Assembly (NCBI RefSeq): GCF_026151205.1 | Contig: NC_087084.1 | Coordinates: 1,960,312-2,024,311 of the forward strand | Reading direction: 5' to 3' | Length of the DNA stretch: 64,000 nucleotides | Source: Bolinopsis microptera | Taxonomy: Eukaryota > Ctenophora > Tentaculata > Lobata > Bolinopsidae | Part shown: piece by piece, positions 23,293 to 35,100 of the stretch | Layout: every line of letters begins with the position of its first letter | Position numbering within the stretch: the stretch's first letter is position 1 | Notes under the pieces: model-generated | The model's input: the letters and a program-made list of their open reading frames with translations, nothing else | Databases searched by the model: none | What the model was told of the DNA's origin: nothing | Made by a program: the position numbers and the translations under genes

Positions 23293-24330
23293 CTAAGATA
23301 TCTGGTAAAAAGGTCCTGCTAGTTATATATAAAATATATTTATGTTTGCTTTAATTGATACTAAATAAAATTGTTGTTTTCTTGAAATTGTTGTTTTCTT
23401 GGTGAGAGTTATCCGAAATAACTGCATGCCCCTACGATTGCGTCACCACTGGTGAGCAAGCATTTGTTTGTTGTTTAGTTGTGTTGAAAGGGAACATTAC
23501 TTGATTAATTCATCCATTCGGATTTTAATAACGATGAGCTATGATATATACCGTTCATCTTATATTATTGGATCAATTTTATTATATGATAAGATTTTAC
23601 AAACGAACTTGGCACACAAAAGATTATAATGCGGAGGTTGGCTGGCTCTTTTATAATAAATACGACACTCCAATTTACAGAATGCCTGCTATAGAATAAA
23701 ACAAATAAATATTATCAGACTATACATGCAGCATGTGTAACTGGTGGATAAGCCCTCGGTAAAAACGGATCCGGAAAAGTCATTGTGGCACTCGGGTCCT
23801 TGGCATTGTCGTCGGTATATTGTCCATTACCTACGTTCTGCTTTCATAGTTTAAACAATAGTGAGTTCTAAATATACAGCTTTAAACCGACTAAGTATGA
23901 ATGAATGAAATACCTGACAATCTACACTCCTATAAAAATTAAAAAAGCATGAGTAACTCGTAGTGATGTACGATTTCTAGAAACTTTAAATTAAATTTGG
24001 CGCTCACAGGTCCTCATGATCATGTGATCGCCGCATGAGGTTTTGTAAATGCGCAGGGCACCTTCGAGCTTATATTATTCACCTTACTGAGGCAGTCAAC
24101 CAACGCGCGGCTTTATTTTTATGATATGATATGTTTTGATTGTTATTAATAAATACCAAAATTTAAATTTGTTTTCCTAAAAAAATTTGTTTTCCTGTCC
24201 TTACATCATTATATATGGGCATTATGTGTTTGTGACCAGTCCCCAATCTTAGTAAAACAAAATTTTTGTCCGCGTCCAGCTTCTATATCGTGTTCCGGTC
24301 CGGTTTCCGAACATTTGGCCGGATTTTTAG
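23293..24330. other. Non-coding AT-rich intergenic DNA
   Basis: No gene or recognisable element seen, apart from short poly-T-rich direct repeats (TTGTTTTCTTG twice near 23371-23401). Confidence 0.5.
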
Positions 24331-24999
24331 CTACCTTACTCGGGAATATTATAGCGGGTTAATTTATGACTGGGAAAATTAATGACCGGGAAAAATATGG
24401 CGGACTTTCCCAAAACCCGCCAAATTTTCCGGTCATGTATTTACCGGTGGCCGACCTTTCAAGTTTTTTTTCAGAGATCAACAAATTTTCAACCGAAATT
24501 TCTGTTTTTGTTACTTGTTAAAGAAGTTATTTCAATTTACAGTTACTGATATTACTCAGAAATAGAAAAAAAGACACGTCTATTTAAAGGAAAATAAATC
24601 TATAGCAATAATAAGTCAAATCTTCATTAAAGCGTATTCTCATTCTCATTATCGCTAATGTCCCCTCTCTTCTCTACGATTCACTGATTCATGGGCAAGA
24701 GAAGTGAGAATCACGGTCCACCCTGAAATCTGATTTCTATAACCAAATTGTGATTTTTATAACGAAATTATGGTAGCAACCGCCAATAAAGTTACAGCCC
24801 TCCATCCACTGCTTCAAAAGTCTTCTCTAGCACATATGAGACTTCAGGTAAAATATGATGATCACCACCCCCTTGGAACCCCATAATCTGAGTCGGCGGG
24901 TTTTTTTATGACTGGTAAAATTTTTGACCGGGAAAAATATGGCGGAATCTTCCAAAACCCACCACTTTATCCCGGTTATAATAATCCCGAGTAAGGTAG
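24331..24999. mobile_element. ~670-bp non-autonomous element with ~28-bp terminal inverted repeats
   Basis: Left end CTACCTTACTCGGGAATATT at 24331; the right end is its imperfect inverse, ending GAGTAAGGTAG at 24999. Subterminal segments (GACCGGGAAAAATATGGCGG) occur as two direct copies, about 24384 and 24928. There is no coding capacity. A target-site duplication was not identified, so the class is unknown. Confidence 0.7.
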
Positions 25000-26115
25000 A
25001 TATTTCTTTTAAAAATGTATTTCCGATATCCTGACATGCATATTTTTCGTCAAATCCTTAAAAAATTATGTTTTACATCGAGGTTAAACCACTTTCTTAA
25101 ATCTGATAACGAACGGTAGCTCTTGTATTGCTCTTTATTACGATCCAGTTTTGGATCAGATGGGAACTATTGTGTCCAGTGATGAAGTGTGCTTGCATGC
25201 GGAGCAGGTACTGTTGTGCCCTAAATCGGGAACTATTGTGCTTCGATGTTCAGACTTGGACGACAAAAAGGGAACTACTGTGTCTCACATGTGCCATTGC
25301 ATTCAATGGATCTGGTTTGATAAGCCAATTGCGTATCATTTCTGGTAATAACTTGTGTATATAATTGTCTAGTCTTTACGCACTGCTTGTTGATTTGATA
25401 TTTTATCTATATGTCTAGATCTAAAGAGACAATTAGCAAAATCTGAAAAATAGACTCGAATTTGTTTATATACGTATAATTTATTATAAATTATAATTTA
25501 TTATGAATTATAATTTATTATGTCATTGCCCACGTTAAGGGGCCTGTTAATAATCAGTTAAATTATTAACTATTTTAGATTTAATAATAATAACTATGTC
25601 TACTGCTAAACAGAAACCATCATCAGTCTGGTTTTATGCTTGTCAATTCTGAATTCTGACATAATATGTTTTATGTAAGTCATATTCTCTATGACGAACT
25701 TGCTGCTTGCATATCAGAATTCTAACTTTTATCTTTTATTTGGATGAAAATTGATTGAAGTTTAGTAAAAATTGAGATAGAGCACGAAAGCTGTAAACTC
25801 TGTCTTGTTGTGTAACTCCACATGGCTTTTAGTATTATAATTGATAAAAGCCCAAAAAATAAGGATTAGTTTTCCAGTTCTAACTTAGCCTAATATTTCC
25901 CTTCTTAACAACCGGTTCTGGTCCGGCAAAATCCAGCTAACCATAAAATAGACTAATATTGCGGCAAAATCCGGTCCAGCAGCCAAAACCCCAGACTGGT
26001 TGGTTGCTAGAATCCAGTAATCATATCACCTTTCATTCCACTATTCAAGTTGAAATCTCACATTTTGCTCTCAACAGACAGAAAAATGTATAAGGGAACT
26101 ACAAATTCATAAAAA
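25000..26115. other. Region upstream of the TMC gene
   Basis: No gene. There is an imperfect tandem of GGGAACTATTGTG-like 12-13-mers (about 25161-25275) and an AT-rich TATAATTTATTA tandem (about 25480-25520). It presumably contains the TMC promoter and 5' UTR, but no convincing core motif can be named. Confidence 0.4.
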
Positions 26116-29100
26116 ATGGTGAAGAGGAACACGATAGAAGTTGACGATGCAGAGGACCTTGTTGATGATGACCTTGTCGATGATAACCTGGTAGATGAAG
26201 AACTTGAGATTCTTTTGCGGGTGAAGCTTTTTTAGAATCTATCAGCTGTTGTGACCAATTTCCCCATTTCGATGGAAGTTATCACTTGTTCCAATAATTG
26301 GAAGATTCTAAAGTTACATGTTTTATCATATAAAAGTATCTCTTGTATTCTTTGTATTCCCTGTAAAACTTATACATCTTGTATTTCATTGAACTCTGTC
26401 TATTCTTGTCATCTTCTTATTCCATTTCAAATTCATATCAAATTCTTATCAAATTCCTATATTATTGACAAGGTTGCATAATGCATTGTTAGATTCTATG
26501 ATTACAAATCGTAAATGTAAATTCAACACTATATGATTTGTTTTGCCTGCAAATTTGCGGAAGAGTTTATTAAACTGTAATATCTTGATTTCAGGAACAA
26601 GCGACTAAAGAAGCAGAAAATCAAATCAATGAGCCTGTTCCTGCCCCAGCTCCGAAGCTTGTCTCCAGGCAAACCCAAACTGTTAATCTGACTATATCTG
26701 ACCGAGAAATGAACATGACCCAGTTGCAGGTTCCAGGGGCAACGTCAGCCAGAACACTGACAAGGCAACTCAGAACTGGGAGAGGGACCATTAAGCGATC
26801 TACTATGCAAAAATCTGGTAGGAACTTTGCAAACTTCTCGATAAGGCCTTCATGGGTGTTGTTATGTCTTGGTTAGCTGTAGGTGACAAGATCACATGTT
26901 TCATAATTGTTTAAAAACTATTTGTAATGTTTGCTGATTTTTCAGCCATGAATGTGCATATGGTGACAGATGAAGACGAAGAAGAAGTAGACACTTTTCA
27001 TAAAATGGAAGCTGGGATATCTGATAACAGGTATAGGATAATTTTAATTTTACCCAAACATAGTTGTGCATGTGGTCAATTGGCCAAATAAGCCAGCACC
27101 TATAGAAACCATAATAAATCGTTATTGTATAATACAGCTAAAAAAATCATAACCCTAAGTCTAATTTCTAACCATTGATCATTATATGGCTGCTATATGA
27201 ATCTCTGATTAATTCCTTTTTTAACAAGACTGCTCCCATATTTAAAAATAATTAATAACCGTTACACTTGTACTCCTTACTTACAATGTAAATTAAGAAA
27301 ACATTTCAGCCTATGTTCAATGTAATATTTACATAATCACATGTGCTGCATAATTGAGCAAGAGAATCTTGCATAGCATCAACTTTGTTTGCATGTTAAT
27401 CTATAACCCCCTACCCCTTAACACTAAATACATTGGGTTGCAGGACTATTTTTGAATGATAAAAAATAACATCACCTATTATACTTGTTGTAATCATATT
27501 GCTTGCTGATATGTTTTATCCATCACTTGAAAAGAGCGCAGTCGGAAGCTGGTGACACAGTCTCCGTTAACCTGATGGCTAGTAGAGCAAGCAAGCGGAC
27601 TATGAGCGGCAAAATGGCCGGTCGGTTTAAATCGTTTAACAGGAGTTTGTCCCGGACATTCACTCTGAATCGTCTGCGCCCCAAGGAGTCCGGAGAACGG
27701 TAGTAGTTACGCATTCTAGCATTTTGAACATGTACTTGCATGCTGCATCAAATATACTTGCATGGATATTTGCATGCTGGATTTTATCATTTGTTTATTT
27801 AAGGATCATATAAAATTACATGCTATTATAATATTATTACGGTGTACAAGGTTAACTGAGTTAATGAAAAGTTATTTCTCATTTCTCAACTATAAATATT
27901 ATTGCAAAACCTGGCAGCATATAACTTAACTTACGTTTATTATTTTGAAAGACTCAGTTACTTCGATACTATTATATATTTACATAGGGCGCTGATGTTC
28001 GAGTGTTCTTTGAACAAGTCGAACGGGGAAGGCTGTTAAAAGCAAAAATTCACACAATTGCCTCCTTAGTCTGTTACGTATGCTTTTAACTTTAATTTAG
28101 TAACTGGTATACTTACTATTGAGGTTTTCTTGCTGTGAATTATGGCTGCCAGCTTACGTTAATAACATGTACAGCTAAGTCTTTAATGTGCATCCTGCAT
28201 GGCTGCATGTTTTTACATTTAACACTTTTCAGATTGATATTTTTGAAGATGATATAAAAGTTATCACTATACTTTTCATCAATAATATGTAGTATCAAAT
28301 CATTTAACGTGTAAGAAACTAGATAACCATAGTTTCTTAAAATTGGGAGAGCAAAGAGTTTAACTCACACAGTCTCTTCAAATCTTGTCTTGGAGAATCA
28401 GAAATGATAACATGTTACTCATCGTGCTTTTATTTGTTAAAGCCCATACATTACAGCATTACATACATTACAGCATATATTTTGACTTTTCTCTCTATAC
28501 AAGAGAATCTAAATGTTCTTATACAGTTGCAACATATTATAGCTGTCCGAATAGTCGAGACGTCCAGCCCCAGAATTCAGAACATCATGCCTGAGGACCA
28601 TTATCCTAACCTTCACCCTAACAGCCTAATCCTAACAGCATAATCCTAACCTTAGCCCTAACCCTAACCCTAAGATTGGCCCTAACCTTAACCCTAACCT
28701 TAGCCTTGACCCCAACCCTGACCCTAACCCTAATCCTAACCCTAGCCTTACTGAGGTACAATGTTTTGGGGCACCACGACTTGGGGCTGGACGAGTTACA
28801 ATGTTATTCTGGATCATAACTTTATATTTCACAGAATACGAAGGGACAACAAACGTGCGCATATGGGGTGGTTCCAACTCCTGGTATACGACCTGAAACT
28901 GGCTATAGAGCGACAGAAACAGGAGCGCTATGAGTTTCCTCTCTTCTTGAAGAGTATTAAAACTATTCAGGTTAGATTGGTCAACTAGCGACTGTGAACT
29001 GCAGCTAGCTCGTTTTAAATTCAGAGAATAATATATTGCGATTAATTAAGGTGATTAAGTTTAGATAACTTAATCAGTTAATTAATTATTCCAGGGAGAG

Positions 29101-32100
29101 CTAGGATCATCAACAGCAGCCCTCTTTCTCTTCGTAAGATACCTCCTCATGATTAACATTGGTTCTGCTATCTTCTGGGTTGGATTCGTTGTAATTCCAC
29201 AGGTATTAAATAAATTTAAATAAATAAACAAGTTCTGACATTTATTACACGCTTCGACATTAAAATATCGAATTAAAAAAGATTTAAGTCATACAAGCGA
29301 GACTTGACATAAAACACTGTGTGTTCTCCTTTAAAGATCACTGCTGGGTGTTGAATACCTATTTTAACTCTTCTAACTTCTTTTTGGGTCAACTATTCAC
29401 TTATAGGCTATATCTAAATTGTAATACTATACGTACTTTGGGAATTGATAAGAAAGAAAATGTATACAATTTAAAACTTAATGTTTGTTTTTACCGCAGT
29501 TGTTTAACCAAGAATACCCGTTAATTGTCGAAAACGTGTTTATATTACAAACTATACCATTTCTGCAATAATTTGAAAACAGTTAACTACTCTTGAATAA
29601 GTATCTCACAATTAAATAATTAATTAAACGTTATTAATTAATTAAACGTTCTCTTTAAATAACAAATTCCCAGGCAATATATTTCGACTATTCTGGTCTG
29701 TCTGAAGAAAGCGATCCCTTTACCGGAATACAGCTGTTTCTAGGAACGGGCCGGGTGGCTAAGTCTTGGCTATTTTTCAGCGGTACTTTATTCCAATATA
29801 TTGATTATGATCTTTAAAGAATTGATATTGAGTTACTTTTCATTAATTGTAAGTTACTGAACCGTATAAAATTGAGCGTAAGATAATTAAATCATTATGA
29901 TTGATTTATCTATATTACTTTCCTCCCTGTGTCAATGGGCTTGTTAGTATATTGTATATAATTTGTATATTATATAATATACGTTCAAATTATAATACTG
30001 TATATATTATTTGTATTATATATATATAAAATAAACTTACTTGGGCTACTATTGGGTTACTTTTAAACGTTAATTTTGACAATTGACTTCGTTTAAAATA
30101 CTATTATTATCAATTAATTATAGTCGTGTCGATTGAGTCTTAAGTGGATCCAATTGAGCCTTAAGTGAATCCGTATTCCATCTGTCAAATATATTTAAAT
30201 ACATATAAACCTATAAAATGTATAAATAAATGATAAATAATAAAAGTAAATACCCTTCTACCCAGGATACGAAGAAGTGGTTAACGACAGTTACATGATG
30301 TATGTAGCCTACCTCGTCATCCACTTCACCTCAATCTTCGTTGTTTTCTTCGCTATTCTCCAGACAATCGGTAACGACACGATACGGGACGGCTCAAAGT
30401 CACAAGACCAGGTCAGGTCTCTAGCGATGAACTTGTTCGCGTCCTGGGACTACAGTATCAACTCACATGATGCGATTGAGAAACAACAGAAATCAACCGG
30501 TTCAAACTTCAAGGATTTGCTCTGTGAGCTGACAAGCGCTAAGAAGGAGCGCACTATCAAGGAACAGCGGATTATCCTCGCGCTGCGTATTCTAGCGTGG
30601 TTCATCTGGGCAATCCTAATCGCTGGTGCCATCACCGCTATTATATTTGTAGTGGACCGCTCTGATTCTGAAGAAGGCGGCTTCTTCAACGTATACGGAC
30701 CGACCATTGCCTTGACAGCCATAAACGGAGCTGTACCATTCCTAATGCAGCAGCTAACACTGATTGAGAGCTATGACATAGGACGCACTGAGCAGTATGT
30801 GACCCTGACACGTGTTTATGTAATGAGGATGATTAGTTTGATCACCTTTATTGTTACTCTTATAAAGGCTGCTGGTGATTCCGGGTCATGTCCGCAGCTC
30901 TACTGGGGTCAGGTTAGTCAAAAAATAAATATTTCTAATAAATGAATATGTTTAGTAAATAGATATCATGTTTATGTAATATCTGGATCGGAACATTATT
31001 TCTTAGACGCATAGTTGTAATGTTTCTGGGGAATAATTTATATTGATCCCGTTTGTTGCGACAAGGAAAAGGCTCCTACCAAGGAATTATTGTACGTTTC
31101 AATTGCTACCCACTATAAAGTGCCTAACATTAACCATTCCCCTGAAGGAGTTCTACAAGCTGGTAATAATAAACACTCTGAGTAATTGTGCTGCTCTCTC
31201 CAAGTACCCAGCCTTCTACTACCTCCTCAACAAGAAGACAGAGGTGGACCTACCCAGCACTCTTATGTCTCTCATCTACTTCCAGGTAAACTAGTAAACT
31301 GGTGGTGGGGGGGGGGGGGGCACACATGTCTCTCATCTACTTCCAGGTAAACTAGTCAACTGGTGGGGGGGGGGGGGCACACATGTCTCTCATCTACTTC
31401 CAGGTAAACTAGTCAACTGGTGGGGGGGGGGGGGCCCGGGGCACACATGTCTCTCATCTACTTCCAGGTAAACTAGTCAACTGGTGGTGGGGGGGGGGCA
31501 CACATGTCTCTCATCTACTTCAAGGTAAACTAGTCAACTGGTGAGGGGGGGCACACATGTCTCTCATCTACTTCCAGGTAAACTAGTCAACTGGTGGGGG
31601 GGGGGGGGGGGCACACATGTCTCTCATCTACTTTCAGGTAAACTAGTCAACTGGTGGTGGGGGGGGGGCACACATGTCTCTCATCTACTTCCAGGTAAAC
31701 TAGTCAACTGGTGGTGGGGGGGGCACACATGTCTCTCATCTACTTTCAGGTAAACTAGTCAACTGGTGGTGGGGGGGGGGGCACACATGTCTCTCATCTA
31801 CTTTCAGGTAAACTAGTCAACTGGTGGTGGGGGGCACACATGTCTCTCATCTACTTCCAGGTAAACTAGTCAACTGGTGGTGGGGGGGCACACATGTCTC
31901 TCATCTACTTTCAGGTAAACTAGTCAACTGGTGGGGGGGGGGGGCACACATGTCTCTCATCTACTTTCAGGTAAACTAGTCAACTGGTAAACTGGTGGGG
32001 GGGGGGGGGGCACACATGTCTCATCATCTCATGGTGCAGGTGTTGTTTTTTAGTCTGTGGTATGGGACGGATCTTGTTTATTTTAGTCAGTATGGCTATT

Positions 32101-35100
32101 TGGTTATTTAACAAAATCCACTATATTATTATTATAAGCTTAAATCTGGGTTTTACTATCAGTTTCTAATATACTTAAACAATTTAGGGCTGCATTTGGT
32201 TTGGAAATCTCTTCTGTCCTCTACTCAGTGCAATGGGAATAATCTCAAACCTCATCTACTTCGCCATATCGTCGGTAAGAATCTTCTTAATCTTACTTTC
32301 CCATTAATATGGAATTTCAAGGATAATGTTGAGATTTGAAGTTACGCGGTATCTTAAAGTAGTGTTAAAATCTAAAAATTACTCAAGATTGAAACTTATA
32401 TAAATTATGGAAATTTTCTTTAGGCACTCATCAAGAGCTTTGTATAAATTATGAAAATTTTTTCCAGGCACTAATAAAGAGCTGTTGCCAGCCACCCACC
32501 AAGCGTTACAACTCCAATAACTCCATGTTTTTCAACTTGTTCCTCGCTATAACGATTATATTAATGTTTGGAAGCACGGTTTTCATCATTGTTAGCATCT
32601 CGGTGGATTGTGGCCCCTGGAAGAGCCCCAAGTAAGTTATTGAATATAAATTAAAGTAAGTTATTGAATATAAACTAAAGTAAGTTATTGAATATAAATT
32701 AAAGTAAGTTATTGAATATTAAAATTATAAATGATTTTTGATTTGAAACTTTTACAAAATAGCAAATATACAAATGTACAGCAAATCGAACAAACATATT
32801 TAAATTGAATATATATACGTAGTTTATTATAAAATATAAAATATTATTCTCGAGTAATACTCTGAATCATGGTATCTTAAAACTTTAAGTCTATCAAGTT
32901 CAATGCATTATCACCAATGACTGTAAAATATTGTTTGCACTTTGTAAAGTGAGGTTTGGCACATCATTACTTACTTAGTACTTTAGTATTGAACAAAAAA
33001 CGGCATCAAATAGAGTGCATCGGACAAATCACGTGTTAACCTATAAAAACGCCCCTATCCTATCACGTGTTAACCTATAAAAACGCCCCTAACTTATCAT
33101 CATTTAATACACGTGCAGATTTAGCTCAGTAGACCATCTCGTCACGTTTTGATAGTCATAGTTGTCATATAAATTAGGCAAATATTAGTGATCAATGTGA
33201 GTATGGTGATCACATTATTAGTATAGTGATCAATGTTAACCGAGGCTTCTTGGTCAACATGAAAAAATGAAATACTACCAGTGTTTAGCTGGCAAATTCT
33301 ATGCTTTGATGATAACATGCGACTTAGCAGCATTTAGCGTTACGTTCACTTTGTCAATGAAAATAAATAAGGAATGGTACTAAGCCTAGTTTTATCAACC
33401 CTATGTTGTGACCAACTCATCAGTTTGCCAGTGCTCACCAACTCATCAGTTTGCCAGTGCTCACCAACTCATCAGTTTGCCACTTACCAGCGATTTGAAT
33501 TTATTTAAGTACAGCTTTGTATGCAGGCACTTTAGCTGTTTTTTGATAACACTATCATTAACCTTTTTAACATCACTTTTAGCTCTACAAATTTACTATA
33601 TGTTTGACACTCTGAAATAAAAGATGAAAGTGTTTTTCGTAGTTGTGATCGTTCTGGTATTCATCACTTTGGCTGAAGGAGGTAAGAAAGGAAAGCTGGA
33701 TCCAGCAGCCCGCAAAGCAGCCCGCAAAGCAGCTAAGGGCAGAGAAAAGTTGTAAAAAGAACATCAAGAAGTTTGAAGGATGTCTGAAGAATGGGTACAA
33801 GTCCGATGGATGTGCCTCTGGAGATGGTGAATTGAGCAAGAAGGACTCGAAGAAGTGCGCTAAGTTCGGAAAGAAACTAAAGAAATGTGATTACGAATGC
33901 ACGAAACCAGAGCCTACGGAGCCAAAACCAGAGCCCACGGAGCCTAAACCAGAGCCCACGGAACCGCCAGTACCAGAACTTCCGTACAATCTTGACTGCA
34001 AAAGAGCTGGATTTGACTTCTGGGGCGCTGACATAAGAAACTTTCGGGCCGCTAGCTTTGAGGATTGCGCCACAGCATGTAGCCAAGAAGTGGGATGCAA
34101 ATCTATCACTGTTAGGAATTCAGACAACCACTGCTGGCTGAAGAATAAGAACAGTGGTGACACTGGACCAGTTATCAACGCTGCTTTAACGAGCATGAAC
34201 ATGAAATGTGATCTTTCTGACCTGGATAGCAGCTGCAAAAGAGAAAACTACGATTTCTGGGGAGCAGATCTGAGAAATTTCAACTCACAAAGCTTTGACG
34301 ACTGTGCAAGACACTGCCGTGACACCGAGGATTGTCAATCCTTCACTCTTAGAAAATCAGATAATTACTGCTGGCTGAAGAGAAAGAGAGGAGGACAGAG
34401 TGGACCTAATCCTAATGGTGCCCTTATCAGCATGAACATTGACTGTGCTCCATCACACGGTCTCCAAGCTTCCGACAAGTCATGTGCTCTGGATGGATAC
34501 GACTTTTGGGGGGCTGATCTCCGGAACTTTGACTCTGATAGTTACGAGGCGTGCGCCACCGCTTGCAGTGATGCTGCTGACTGTAAGTCCATTACCTTGA
34601 GAAAATCTGATAACCATTGTTGGTTAAAGACGAAACTTGGTGGAGAGACTGGACCCTCCCCAAATGGAGGTCTGATCAGCAGGAATATGGAGTGTGACAC
34701 GTCACAGTTAGACCTGAGCTGTGCAAGGGACAACAAGGATTTCTGGGGGGCTGATCTGAGGAACTTCAACTCAGGAAGTCTGGATGAGTGCGCTCGAGCA
34801 TGCAGGATGGGACAGGATTGCCAGTCCTTCACTCTTAGAAAATCAGACAATTACTGCTGGCTGAAGAGGAAGAGAGGAGGGCAGAGTGGACCTAATCCTA
34901 ATGGAGCTGTTGTTAGCATGAACATTGATTGTTCTCCTGAGTTTAACCCTGCTTCCAGAGATTGTGCCAGGGATAACTTTGACTTTTGGGGAGCCGACCT
35001 GAGGAACTTCAGATCTGCCAGCTACGAGGACTGTAACCAGAGCTGTTTTGATGCTGCTGACTGCAGATCTTTTACTTTGAGGAAGAGTGATAACTACTGC

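Noticed and set aside
25128-25364. Small secreted or membrane protein upstream of TMC
   Set aside because: Two overlapping short frames across a GGGAACTATTGTG tandem, with no domain or splice support.
28595-28750. Chromosome end
   Set aside because: The telomere-like tract is short, degenerate and flanked by TMC exons on both sides, so it is interstitial.
28632-28877. Minus-strand Leu-Gly repeat protein
   Set aside because: It is the translation of the degenerate telomere-like CCCTAA repeat.
31541-31753. Protein with THVSHLLPGKLVNWW repeats
   Set aside because: It is a chance open frame through the donor-edge array in TMC intron 9.
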